DNA of 64,000 bases from JASLCR01 sp036405235 (GTDB taxonomy: Bacteria; Patescibacteriota; Saccharimonadia; Saccharimonadales; Saccharimonadaceae). Below the pieces are notes generated by a model that ran no database searches, was not told the DNA's origin, and worked only from the letters and a program-made list of their open reading frames with translations. Both the position numbers and the translations under genes were made by a program. The stretch lies in the NCBI GenBank assembly GCA_036405235.1, contig DASWYA010000001.1, positions 496,001 through 560,000 on the forward strand. Direction: 5' to 3'. Shown one piece after another: positions 22,994-31,242 of the stretch; positions within the stretch are counted from its first letter, which is position 1; every line of letters starts with the position of its first letter.

Positions 22994-25147
22994 TTTTTCT
23001 TTGTCTTGACCAAGAGGAAGCTGAAAACCAAATGTACTTCCTTTTCCTATCTTCGACTCAAATACTATCTCACCACCGAGTGCAGTAATAACTTTTTTAG
23101 CTAGATACAGCCCGACGCCCGTACCGTCTGGTCGCTGCTTGCGGGCATTAGTGGCACGGAAAAACTTACCAAACAGTTGATCTTGCTCATTAGCAGGCAC
23201 GCCAATTCCAGTATCTGTCACTTTGAGTGTTACACTATCATCTGTCTTGGACAGGTCAACTACGATCGTAGTGTCTGGCTTTGAGTAATAAATCGCGTTA
23301 TCAATATAGTTCATTACAACTTGGCGGATTTTCGTATCATCAAGCGTCATAGGTATGGATTTTACTTTACTTGTAAACTTCAGCGTCATGCTCCGACTCT
23401 CGGCAACTCGTTCCAAGCTTTTTACTTCAGCTGAGACCAGCTTCACAAGATCAACCTCCTGAAGCTCCAACATAAATTTTCCGGTCTGCAGACGTGAAAC
23501 ATTGAGGAAGTCATGGATCAAATGCACCATACGCTCACTACTCGTAAATGCTTCTTCGAGAACTTTCTTCTGCATCGGAGTCACTTTACCAACATCACCT
23601 TCTAGCATCATACTTAGATAGCCTTTGATACTTGTCAGAGGCGTACGTAGCTGGTGTGATGCCATGGAAAGGAATTCATCTTTCGACGTGTCGAGGCGCT
23701 TTAAGCGCGCATTTGAGGTACGCAGCTCGGCGGTCGCAGATTCAATACGCTGCTCAAGGCTTTCGTTGATACTTTTTACCTCTTGAACGGCGAGCGCATG
23801 TTGAATTGCAATAATAAGCTCATCAGAGATCGTCCCAAGTACTCTAACATCTCTTGAAGTGAAGCCACTGCCAAGCTGCTCACCAAGCATAAGATAGCCG
23901 ATAATAGCACCGTAGCGTACAAGCGGCATCACCACCTCAATTCGGTGACTCATTAAGATTCGACGAACATGACGATCATCTTCGATAAGAGACGTCATAA
24001 TAGTCACCTCACCGTGCCGCTCTACGTAGACATTGATGTCGTGAATGTCATCAGCAGGAAGACGATTGCGCCGAGCAGCGCCGAACGACGCATACTTATC
24101 TCTGCCCTCCGCGATTACGAAAAACGCGTGTTGCGTTTTCAGCGTCTGCTGGATCTTGTCCGCCGCACGTTCAAGCATCTCTTTTAGGTCCGTTGTGGTC
24201 GTGAGTAGCTCACTCAACTCAGCATAAAATACATCCGACTGGTACCTATCCCGATAAAATATTTTATTTGTTATTTTGTCGAAAAACGATTTAATCGGCT
24301 GAAAAATGAAAGCAAGAACAAGCGCGAGTAGAACATTTAGCGGGCTAACACTTATCGATGAAGTTGCGTGCTCTTGCAAGAATACAAGCGACACGACGTA
24401 CACAAGCGCATAGTAAAGTATAGCCAATGACAGGAGTGAAAGCACGTAAGCGACACTTCTAACAGCTGCAAGGCGTATATCAAACAATCCTGCTTTACGA
24501 ATGGCGTATAGGAAGACTAGCAGAGTAAGAAGACACGTTGTAGGTAAAATAAATTGAGCAGCCATACTGTCAGAAAAATCTGACGTATAAAAGCTGCCGA
24601 GTATCACTATCGTACCTGCTATAGAGAACCCACCCAAGATAATTCTTGTCTGTATTTTTTGTTGCTTCAGGTGTGAAGTACGATAAAACCGGACGAGGGT
24701 TGCTATAGATATAATAAGGAGAGCCACATTGTAAAGAAGTATCGCCCCGTAGTAGATATCAAGCTTTGGTATTCCCACGGCTTGAGAAGTTATTTGTACT
24801 GCTGCAAGCTCTGGAGATAGGTAGGCTAACGCACCAACACATACAGCAGGTATCAGCAATCCTAACCGCCATTTTTTGTTTGCAAATGACAAAGAAAAAA
24901 TTAAAACCGCAGTAGCCATCACGACTGAAAATAGTACAGATGTCATTAACAGGTATGTCGCGGTCGTTTGGAGACCTGAACTAGCCGCAATCAGACTCAA
25001 CACTTGGAGCAATTGCCAAAACCCAAGCGAACTTGCAAATATTAAAAATGCCACGTGAACACGATTTCTACTTTGCGTAATAGCAAGCGCTGCGATTAAA
25101 AAGAAGCCTATAATCTCAAGAAGATAAAGATAGATTGATATACTCAC
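22949..25147 (-). CDS. Membrane sensor histidine kinase
   Basis: The 732-aa protein has about eight N-terminal transmembrane helices (residues 1-280) of the 7TM/HisK-N type, then a GAF-like domain (about 300-460). A coiled linker leads to a HisKA domain with the phospho-acceptor SMASHQLRTPLTS (near residue 495) and an HATPase_c domain showing the N box MNYIDNAIYY, G1 DTGIGVP and G2 GTGVGLYLAKK. It should autophosphorylate on the His and pass phosphate to an Asp; a single-domain receiver is encoded at 27607 but on the other strand, so pairing is uncertain. The start is GTG. Its 3' end overlaps the small membrane protein gene by 45 bp. Confidence 0.93.
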   Translation of the reverse strand: MSISIYLYLLEIIGFFLIAALAITQSRNRVHVAFLIFASSLGFWQLLQVLSLIAASSGLQTTATYLLMTSVLFSVVMATAVLIFSLSFANKKWRLGLLIPAVCVGALAYLSPELAAVQITSQAVGIPKLDIYYGAILLYNVALLIISIATLVRFYRTSHLKQQKIQTRIILGGFSIAGTIVILGSFYTSDFSDSMAAQFILPTTCLLTLLVFLYAIRKAGLFDIRLAAVRSVAYVLSLLSLAILYYALVYVVSLVFLQEHATSSISVSPLNVLLALVLAFIFQPIKSFFDKITNKIFYRDRYQSDVFYAELSELLTTTTDLKEMLERAADKIQQTLKTQHAFFVIAEGRDKYASFGAARRNRLPADDIHDINVYVERHGEVTIMTSLIEDDRHVRRILMSHRIEVVMPLVRYGAIIGYLMLGEQLGSGFTSRDVRVLGTISDELIIAIQHALAVQEVKSINESLEQRIESATAELRTSNARLKRLDTSKDEFLSMASHQLRTPLTSIKGYLSMMLEGDVGKVTPMQKKVLEEAFTSSERMVHLIHDFLNVSRLQTGKFMLELQEVDLVKLVSAEVKSLERVAESRSMTLKFTSKVKSIPMTLDDTKIRQVVMNYIDNAIYYSKPDTTIVVDLSKTDDSVTLKVTDTGIGVPANEQDQLFGKFFRATNARKQRPDGTGVGLYLAKKVITALGGEIVFESKIGKGSTFGFQLPLGQDKEKLQDNTKQLVDHPAE

Positions 25148-25208
25148 AAGCTCACTTTTCCTTTTCGCTTAGAACAAGCACTAGCGGTTTTACTTTATTG
25201 TAGCACTT

Positions 25209-26384
25209 CTACTGAACCTTAGCTCCCCTATAATACAAGCGATCAATTTGCTCAATATCCCTATCAAGCTTAATAGCTGGAAGTAATTGTATTTTCTTCC
25301 GAATAATGTCGGGTATGTATAAAGACGAGAGATTAGTCGACTCAAAGAACACACTGAAATCCCTTTTAGTACGTGCAGCTATATCCAGAAATGCATCAAG
25401 TACATTCATTGCATAACCCATGCCTTTTTCGCCATCACTGATAAGTTCGTAAAAGTGAACATATTCACGACCGTTCTCTTTTGCAGCAGCGATCTGACTT
25501 TGGATATCCGACGAGGAAGTGTTGAGCCAATCATTATTGTCCATATCGAGACCAATAAACCCAAAGCAAACAGCTTTACCATCTACATAGTGTACGGCTG
25601 TCAGAGAATTATCCGCAGCTATCATCTCGTCAAAAAAAGCTCGGTTAAATTCCATTGCAACCGGGTGGTGCGCACCAAGCACCTTACCAAATCCCGTACC
25701 CGAAATACGCCAAAGCTCATCGACAATATCCGGTCGAGCAGCCACATCCTCGCTAAATAACATAAATGTATCATTTGCAGCCTCAGCAGGTAAGTCGCCT
25801 AAACTACGGTCACTCTTTCGCTCCGTCCATGCCTGACGCAAAGCACTCCGAAGATTTACAGGCTCATGCTCAACATTAGGCACAGGATCACTTGGTGAAA
25901 AGTCGAGGCTATATGATGCCATCCATGCTCTGCTATGTACAGCATCTGGAATGTCAGGGTGGATAAATTCAACTTCGCTCATTTCATTGCCCACATAAGA
26001 CGGGCGACTAGTAGCCTGAGTTTCGCCTCTTGGCTCGAACTCTTCCCACAACACACCTATGCCGGGAGTTAATTCTACCGGGTCTATAGGGAGTCCGCTC
26101 GGTAGACACTGAAGCATTACTTTGTCAGTATCAAATAGTTCACGACAACGCTCAGCATCATACATCTTTTCATGTGCCACATCAGCATAAAGAGGAACTT
26201 TTTTACCGTTTAAGTCTGCAAAGAGTGTATTTGGATCGTGCACTGCAGCCTCATATGATGAGGAATCTTGGAGACCAATCTTGCGAAACCTATCAAGCAA
26301 ATCGCAGATCGCTCTATATTCATCAAAATGCATAATATCAACTCTCTCATACTCTCCTGAGACCTCTTGGAGCATATCACTCAC
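25209..26384 (-). CDS. Uncharacterised protein with GNAT-like C-terminal half
   Basis: I recognise no named family. The 391-aa product is soluble. Its C-terminal half (about 200-391) has the look of an acetyltransferase fold (LTAVHYVDGKAVCFGFIGLD, then EKGMGYAMNVLDAFLDIAARTKRDFSVFFESTNLSS), but a clean acetyl-CoA loop is not visible. The GTG start lies inside the end of the PLP decarboxylase gene (8-bp overlap), so the two are translationally coupled and probably act in one pathway, perhaps modifying the amine the decarboxylase makes. That role is inference. Confidence 0.7.
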   Translation of the reverse strand: MSDMLQEVSGEYERVDIMHFDEYRAICDLLDRFRKIGLQDSSSYEAAVHDPNTLFADLNGKKVPLYADVAHEKMYDAERCRELFDTDKVMLQCLPSGLPIDPVELTPGIGVLWEEFEPRGETQATSRPSYVGNEMSEVEFIHPDIPDAVHSRAWMASYSLDFSPSDPVPNVEHEPVNLRSALRQAWTERKSDRSLGDLPAEAANDTFMLFSEDVAARPDIVDELWRISGTGFGKVLGAHHPVAMEFNRAFFDEMIAADNSLTAVHYVDGKAVCFGFIGLDMDNNDWLNTSSSDIQSQIAAAKENGREYVHFYELISDGEKGMGYAMNVLDAFLDIAARTKRDFSVFFESTNLSSLYIPDIIRKKIQLLPAIKLDRDIEQIDRLYYRGAKVQ

Positions 26385-27537
26385 TAATTTTTCCTTCTTT
26401 TAAATACTTCTGTTTTGGTAAAGCAAATCCATTAAAGCTACTTCCGTAGACTATCGTATATGCTCCTACATTTGGGAAAACGAGACGATCTCCAATCACA
26501 ATGTCTTTTGGAAGCATCACATCAACTGCAATAATATCTTCTGAATCACAGGTTGGACCCGTAAGCGTGTAAAGTTGTTGCTCAACTGCCACTTCACCCC
26601 ATTGCCGCAAAGATATGGGACGATATGGGAATATTTCATACCTTACCGCCCCCAAGAAAGACTGAAAAAGACCCGTATCAAGAAAAAGCCAGTTTTCTCC
26701 GCCTCGGAGTTCTGTTCCTATGACAGTACTTACGATCACAGAAGAGTTTGCAACTACATATCGTCCAGGTTCGGCAATATATAAAAGATCCTTCATGTCA
26801 TCCTGAATATTCTTTTTAATATGACTTGCTGTCGATGTAATCTCTGTATCGTCATTGAAATATCTTGTCGGAAATCCTCCCCCAATATTGATTGCTTGTA
26901 TCTTTATTCCTTCTTCGTTTAGCATTCTTACGAGCTTACTCACCTGCTTTATAGCACCATCCCAGACGTTTACATCAAGTACCTGCGATCCAACATGAAA
27001 TGCAATTCCATACGGCACAAGACCTAAGTTTTTCGCTAACTCAAAGAGAGGTTTTACTTCATCAATGCCACATCCGAATTTTTGAGACAAGGGAACAAGG
27101 CTATGCGTGTCGTCAAGCTTAACTCTAACGAAAATTTTTGACTTTGGAGCATTAGTAGCTATCTTTTCAAGCTCCTGTCGTGATTGAACTGTAAACGATG
27201 CTATACCAATCGCGTGAGCGGTAGTGATACTCTGGACCGATTTAACCGGGTTGCTAAAGTGTAACCTATCTACTGAGACTCCAAGATTCAGTAAGCGTTG
27301 TATCTCCCCCTGAGAAGCAACATCAAAACCATCAACGAGCCCATCCATTGCTCGAACAATCTCATCAGTGAACAATGCTTTTACGGCATAGAAAAGTCTA
27401 AATGATGGAAGGTTTTCGCGAAAACGCTTACAATTTTGCTGAATAATATCAAGGTCAGTCAGCATGTACGGCGTTTCTTCCTTATCCAAACGCTTGGCTG
27501 CATCAATGAGAGAGTTGTTGACTGCGACAATCTTCAT
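26377..27537 (-). CDS. PLP-dependent ornithine/diaminopimelate-type decarboxylase (fold III)
   Basis: The alanine-racemase-fold decarboxylase has the PLP lysine in FYAVKALFT, the phosphate-binding NIGGGFP, HVGSQ, EPGRYVVA and the catalytic Cys of TGPTCDSED. These together match ornithine/lysine/diaminopimelate decarboxylases; the C-terminal NVGAYTIVYGSSFNG is standard. Substrate cannot be read from sequence, though the length (386 aa) and motifs favour ornithine or lysine. I choose the ATG at 27537, because the extra 34 residues upstream run into the divergent promoter of the response-regulator gene. It forms a two-gene unit with the GNAT-like gene. Confidence 0.88.
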   Translation of the reverse strand: MKIVAVNNSLIDAAKRLDKEETPYMLTDLDIIQQNCKRFRENLPSFRLFYAVKALFTDEIVRAMDGLVDGFDVASQGEIQRLLNLGVSVDRLHFSNPVKSVQSITTAHAIGIASFTVQSRQELEKIATNAPKSKIFVRVKLDDTHSLVPLSQKFGCGIDEVKPLFELAKNLGLVPYGIAFHVGSQVLDVNVWDGAIKQVSKLVRMLNEEGIKIQAINIGGGFPTRYFNDDTEITSTASHIKKNIQDDMKDLLYIAEPGRYVVANSSVIVSTVIGTELRGGENWLFLDTGLFQSFLGAVRYEIFPYRPISLRQWGEVAVEQQLYTLTGPTCDSEDIIAVDVMLPKDIVIGDRLVFPNVGAYTIVYGSSFNGFALPKQKYLKEGKISE

Positions 27538-27606
27538 ATAATTGTTTGTTTCTAGCTTTACTGTATATACTCTATCACACCTAAGCATATATGCTACAGT
27601 AGTATT

Positions 27607-27975
27607 ATGACTAAAATCGCCATCATAGAAGACGACCAAGCTATTTCTCAGATGTACCGTATGAAGTTTGAGGCGGATGGTTTTGAGGTGCAGTTAGCAG
27701 ATAATGGTAAAGCGGGCGTGAGCCTCGTAAAATCGTTCAAGCCTGATCTCGTACTGCTTGACCTACAAATGCCTGAGATGAGCGGCGATGAAGCACTCGC
27801 TGAGATTCGCGGAGAAAATTGGGGTAAGGATATTCCTGTTATTATCCTCACAAATATGGGTGAAGAGGAATCACCGCAATCACTCAAAGAACTAGATGTA
27901 AAAAGCTACATCGTGAAAGCGGACCTGACACCAAGCCAGGTCGTCGCTCGAGTTAAAGAAACCCTCGGTATTTAA
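27607..27975 (+). CDS. Single-domain response regulator (CheY-like receiver)
   Basis: A complete 122-aa receiver: acidic pocket IIEDD, phospho-acceptor Asp in LVLLDLQMP, Thr in IILTN and the conserved Lys in IVKADL. There is no output domain, so it would act by protein interaction. The histidine kinase at 22949-25147 is the nearest candidate donor. TACAGT lies 6 nt before ATG (27595-27600) with no Shine-Dalgarno. Its stop overlaps the convergent folD stop by four bases. Confidence 0.93.
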   Translation: MTKIAIIEDDQAISQMYRMKFEADGFEVQLADNGKAGVSLVKSFKPDLVLLDLQMPEMSGDEALAEIRGENWGKDIPVIILTNMGEEESPQSLKELDVKSYIVKADLTPSQVVARVKETLGI

Positions 27976-28793
27976 TCGTTCTTTAATTCTGCCTGATTTC
28001 GCGCAGCTCGGATTACATTGTCAAACAATGCGCACACTGTGAGTGGCCCTACACCACCTTTTACCGGTGTAATCGCGATGTCATCTCTATTTTCACGTAC
28101 ATCGTCCGCTACGTCGCCAACGATCTTGCCTTTTTCCGAAGCTGTCGCAGCATCAACAACCGCTGCACCTTGTTTGATGTGTTCGGACTTTATCAGCCCT
28201 GGCACTCCTGTAGCAGTCACGATCACGTCCATGTGCGGCAAACGTTCAAAAGTATTTGTGCTTTGCTTATCAAATACCTCCACGTCATGACCAGCCGCAA
28301 GCCATAGCTTCTCTAGCGGCGCACCAACCAAGCGTCCCCTGCCTACAATCGCTATTTTCTTATCCTTTAGGTCAACATTATATCCAGCAAGAAGCCAGTC
28401 GATCGCCATAGGTGTAGCCGGTACAAGCGTAGCACCGCTTGAAAGCCCATCAACATCTTTTTCCGAAGCTACAAGATTGACTGCTTCCTCGGTCTGGCTC
28501 ATATCACTGAGCGGCAACTGGACAATTATGCCGTGAACTGTGTCATCTGCGTTAAGTTTCTTGATAGTGTCAAAAAGCTGATCACTCGACACATCATAAA
28601 TGTCTACCTCTATCAAAATGTCTGCACCGTAGGCTTTTTTCTTGCCCACATAGCTAGCAATGACAGGATCATCAATTGTTTTGATAATCGCTAATTTGGG
28701 CTGAATACCTTCGGCTTGCCTGAGAGCACGGACTTGTTTCGCCTGACGCTCTTTTATATATCCACTCAACTCAGAACCATTTAATACTTTCAC
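27972..28793 (-). CDS. folD: Bifunctional methylenetetrahydrofolate dehydrogenase/cyclohydrolase
   Basis: FolD interconverts 5,10-methylene-THF and 10-formyl-THF with NADP. Seen are SYVGKKKAYGADI (YxxxK-type catalytic region), GIIVQLPLS, DVDGLSS, the PATPMAIDWLL loop, the GRGRLVGAPL nucleotide site, and VKGGVGPLTV. I select the GTG at 28793, which has AAGGAG 6 nt upstream and starts VKVLNGSELS as the family does; the frame upstream adds 11 residues overlapping the preceding gene. At 273 aa it is normal length. The folP gene lies 1.3 kb upstream on the same strand with a membrane-protein gene between. Confidence 0.95.
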   Translation of the reverse strand: MKVLNGSELSGYIKERQAKQVRALRQAEGIQPKLAIIKTIDDPVIASYVGKKKAYGADILIEVDIYDVSSDQLFDTIKKLNADDTVHGIIVQLPLSDMSQTEEAVNLVASEKDVDGLSSGATLVPATPMAIDWLLAGYNVDLKDKKIAIVGRGRLVGAPLEKLWLAAGHDVEVFDKQSTNTFERLPHMDVIVTATGVPGLIKSEHIKQGAAVVDAATASEKGKIVGDVADDVRENRDDIAITPVKGGVGPLTVCALFDNVIRAARNQAELKND

Positions 28794-28809
28794 ATGAGAC
28801 TCCTTTAGG

Positions 28810-29214
28810 TTAGACGCTCGGAACAAGCAGAAGAATTAATACTATAATGACGGTAGCTGCGAGCGCCTGATACGCCATCTTGCGTGCCCTATCTTTATCG
28901 ACAAGAGCTGCCTCGCGTGCCACTTTTTCCGCCTTTTTGTGACCTTCGACTGCATTTTGTTGTCCAGTCATACCATAGAATGCGCAAAATTTATTCTGCA
29001 CCTGCAGGTAGCTAATCACCGTGATGTACAGTGGCACAAAAAGCACTACTGAACGAAAGAAAATATTTACTTGGAAAAATACTAACACCATCAGTAAGAC
29101 GATTGTTACAGCAATGCCAACTTGCATTGTCCTGCGACGCTTTGCAATCTCAGCTTTATTGATATTGCACATGCCAGGGATGTAACTTTGCTTTTTCTCT
29201 AGGGTTTTTGTCAC
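28810..29214 (-). CDS. Small membrane protein, 134 aa, unknown function
   Basis: Two central transmembrane helices (about 30-72, VGIAVTIVLLMVLVFF and SVVLFVPLYITVISYL) and one at the C-terminus (ALAATVIIVLILLLV), separated by a charged loop rich in Lys/Arg/Ala. The N-terminal PGMCNINKAEIAKRRR and the loop CAFYGMTGQQN contain cysteines that could bind metal. No family was recognised. The start is GTG with TACAAT 6 nt upstream, of leaderless type. It lies directly upstream of folD, 16 nt from the chosen folD start. Confidence 0.7.
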   Translation of the reverse strand: MTKTLEKKQSYIPGMCNINKAEIAKRRRTMQVGIAVTIVLLMVLVFFQVNIFFRSVVLFVPLYITVISYLQVQNKFCAFYGMTGQQNAVEGHKKAEKVAREAALVDKDRARKMAYQALAATVIIVLILLLVPSV

Positions 29215-29314
29215 ATGACTATTGTACTACGAAGTGAGGGTCATGCGAACTTGTTCGTTTGACAGAGCGAGGACGTACAACAGCGAGCTATTGTGACAGA
29301 TGAAGAGGATGATA

Positions 29315-30061
29315 TCAATCCAGTAAAGCTCTATGTGCACCTACATCGTGAACGCGAAGATAAGCCGCACCGTGCTTTATCGCGATCCGACCAGCCTCAA
29401 GATTTGGCTCCAACTCCATCCGGTTTGCGCCAAGAAAACGCTTTCTCGAGTAGCCGATCATTACCGGATAATCAGGCAGCTGATCGCCAAACTTCAATAG
29501 CTCCCAATTTAACTCCATCGTTTTACCGAAGCCAATACCAGGATCTAGGATAATGCTACTCTTTGGCAAGCCAGCTGAGATAAGTAGCTCTGCTTTCCCC
29601 AAGAGACCTTCTTTTACTATCTCGATACTGTCGACAAGTTCCTCTGAATGATGCGCAGCCTGAATATCAATCCCGGGAAGATGACTAATAATTGCCTTGG
29701 CTCCGAGCTGCACGACAACCTCTTGCATCCTGGGATTATTCATCCCCGTGACATCATTCACAATCACTTCACCATGCCTCCATGCACGTCTCACAGTCTC
29801 AGGATGATATGTATCAAGTGAGATACGTCCTGGAAATTCATCGAGTAAATGAGGTAAGACTGGGCTGAGACGCTCCCATTCCTCGTCCGGCGTAAGCTTC
29901 GTTGCGTTTGGTCGCGTCGACTCTGCACCCACATCCACCATTGCCGCTCCTTCTTCAAAAAGTCGCCGTGCACGTTCAAGCGCAAGAGTAGGATCTACGA
30001 AATCACCACCATCACTAAAGCTATCTGGCGTAATGTTGAGGATACCAACCAGCTCAGTCAT
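29315..30061 (-). CDS. folP: Dihydropteroate synthase
   Basis: DHPS joins para-aminobenzoate to a pterin pyrophosphate and is the sulfonamide target. Visible are GILNITPDSFSDGG, VDVGAESTRPNA, the ILDPGIGFGKTMELNWELL pterin site and GYSRKRF. I choose the ATG at 30061, which begins TELVGILN as in the family; a frame extending to 30139 overlaps the deoxyribosyltransferase gene. The length of 248 aa is slightly short but complete. Other folate-synthesis genes (folE, folB, folK) are not in this window. It follows the upstream gene by four bases, so it is cotranscribed with it. Confidence 0.93.
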   Translation of the reverse strand: MTELVGILNITPDSFSDGGDFVDPTLALERARRLFEEGAAMVDVGAESTRPNATKLTPDEEWERLSPVLPHLLDEFPGRISLDTYHPETVRRAWRHGEVIVNDVTGMNNPRMQEVVVQLGAKAIISHLPGIDIQAAHHSEELVDSIEIVKEGLLGKAELLISAGLPKSSIILDPGIGFGKTMELNWELLKFGDQLPDYPVMIGYSRKRFLGANRMELEPNLEAGRIAIKHGAAYLRVHDVGAHRALLD

Positions 30062-30065
30062 AAGC

Positions 30066-30437
30066 TTAACCCTGCCCTCTACTCTTAAGTTGATTAGCGA
30101 CCACTTCTGGTAGTTCTTCGGCTGATTTGTATTCAACAATCATATCCGAAATGACTCTAAGAGTACTAGACGGCGTAGAACCCGAACGATAAACACAAAG
30201 TACCGGAATCTCGTAGTCATCTGCCCATCCAAGCTCAATACCCTGACCAGTCGAAGGGCGTGAAACTTCAGCGATGACAAAATCGGAGCTAGCAATAATT
30301 TCTTTTGATACCTTGCCTGCATTCTGCTCGTCATGCGGGAAAAATACATCATGCTCTTTTGCAATAGTCTTCCTTAAGGGTTCGTACAGCTCACTTTCAT
30401 AGTCATAGCCGCTTGCATGTGCCAGATATATCTTCAT
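30066..30437 (-). CDS. Nucleoside 2-deoxyribosyltransferase-like protein
   Basis: A short (123 aa) Rossmann-like protein with KIYLAHASG at the start, DFVIAEVSRPSTGQGIELGWA in the middle and a C-terminal helix. The segment with EVS followed by GQGIELG is diagnostic of the nucleoside 2-deoxyribosyltransferase/DNPH1-like superfamily; the Glu of GIELG is the usual nucleophile or phosphate-site residue. It may salvage or cleave deoxynucleoside (mono)phosphates. TATGAT lies 6 nt before the ATG. folP follows four bases after the stop. Confidence 0.8.
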   Translation of the reverse strand: MKIYLAHASGYDYESELYEPLRKTIAKEHDVFFPHDEQNAGKVSKEIIASSDFVIAEVSRPSTGQGIELGWADDYEIPVLCVYRSGSTPSSTLRVISDMIVEYKSAEELPEVVANQLKSRGQG

Positions 30438-30497
30438 AGGTTAATCATAGCAAAAATGCCAATTCGCTCTAAGCACTAGTAATTCTGCGGTTCATAT

Positions 30498-30537
30498 CAT
30501 AGAAAAATCCGTACCAAACGGTACGGATTTTTCTATG
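30498..30537 (-). terminator. Terminator hairpin of tRNA-Lys, overlapping its CCA end
   Basis: A perfect 18-bp stem with the four-base loop aaac (30516-30519). On the minus strand the 3' arm contains UUUUU. The first two bases of the 5' arm are the last two bases of the tRNA CCA. Confidence 0.85.
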
Positions 30538-30612
30538 GAGGGTCCAGTGGGGCTTGAACCCACGACACCCTGCTTAAAAGGCAGGTGCTCTAACCAGCTG
30601 AGCTATGGACCC
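30536..30612 (-). tRNA. tRNA-Lys (anticodon TTT)
   Basis: The 77-nt minus-strand cloverleaf has acceptor GGGTCCA/TGGACCC and D-arm GCTCAGCTGGTTAGAGC. The anticodon stem CCTGC/GCAGG surrounds CTTTTAA with anticodon TTT at 30576-30578, and the T-arm has GGTTCAAGCC. CCA is encoded. The discriminator position reads U rather than the usual A for tRNA-Lys. The terminator stem starts inside the CCA. Confidence 0.95.
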
Positions 30613-30747
30613 GTAACTACCATGAGACAAACCAAAGGTTTTTCTCATCGCGCAGTGCGAGCGAGTAAATCGCTCGGGACTGGCTGCTCTTTTCCTTAAA
30701 ACTATGGAAAAGTACTCTATAAAATGTACAGAATCAGAGGTAAAATG
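30613..30747. other. Structured spacer upstream of tRNA-Lys
   Basis: No gene. Two hairpins are present: ATGAGAcAAACC/GGTTTtTCTCAT (30622-30648, one mismatch) and CGAGCGA/TCGCTCG (30658-30676). On the minus strand they lie between the membrane-protein gene and the tRNA, and may be the terminator of the former or a structured tRNA leader. Confidence 0.45.
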
Positions 30748-31230
30748 TCAATGCTTGCTTGCACGATGATGGCGTGGAGTGCGTGTGGCAAGGATATCAA
30801 GTAGTGCCAAGATCAGGCCAGCCGTCACAATATATACACGGTTGTTTGTAAAGAATTGGTAGACCGTCTGACTATCCCCCTCGAGGATCATTGCAGAACC
30901 AAGCGGCTCTACGAGAAGTGCAAGTGCAAGTGCTGCAAAACAGAACGCGCCCGCTAGGCGCAGAGGTAAATCCTTGTAGCTGGGGCCAGAAAATAGGAGG
31001 ACAATCGCAGGCAGTAAGACAAGCGCAACGGCAACAAGTGTTGCAAGTGGCGGCTTATCTACCACTACACCAGCTTCTTCAATAACCGGTGTCAGTGCCT
31101 CTGCCCACAGAGAGCTCAACATTGCTCCAGCAGCCAGTGCTAAGCCGAGTACACCAAAACGACGCTTAGTCAGAAATGCTAAGCCAAATAGGAGTCCAAG
31201 TACAACGATAAACACAAGCGCTACACTCAT
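30748..31230 (-). CDS. Multi-pass membrane protein, 160 aa, unknown function
   Basis: Four or five transmembrane helices: about 1-19, 25-42, 60-80, 88-108 and 128-148. Loops are short, with VIEEAGVVVDKPP on one side and the basic tail TRTPRHHRASKH at the C-terminus, probably cytoplasmic. There is no catalytic motif or known family; the spacing is loosely reminiscent of small colicin-V-production-type membrane proteins, but I do not claim membership. TATAAT lies 6 nt before the ATG (31237-31242), a leaderless-type start. The rimK gene ends 12 nt upstream on the same strand. Confidence 0.7.
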   Translation of the reverse strand: MSVALVFIVVLGLLFGLAFLTKRRFGVLGLALAAGAMLSSLWAEALTPVIEEAGVVVDKPPLATLVAVALVLLPAIVLLFSGPSYKDLPLRLAGAFCFAALALALLVEPLGSAMILEGDSQTVYQFFTNNRVYIVTAGLILALLDILATRTPRHHRASKH

Positions 31231-31242
31231 GCATTTATTATA

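Noticed and set aside
29293..29553. An 86-codon plus-strand frame antisense to folP
   Set aside because: It lies almost entirely over conserved DHPS coding sequence and has no ribosome site or recognisable product.
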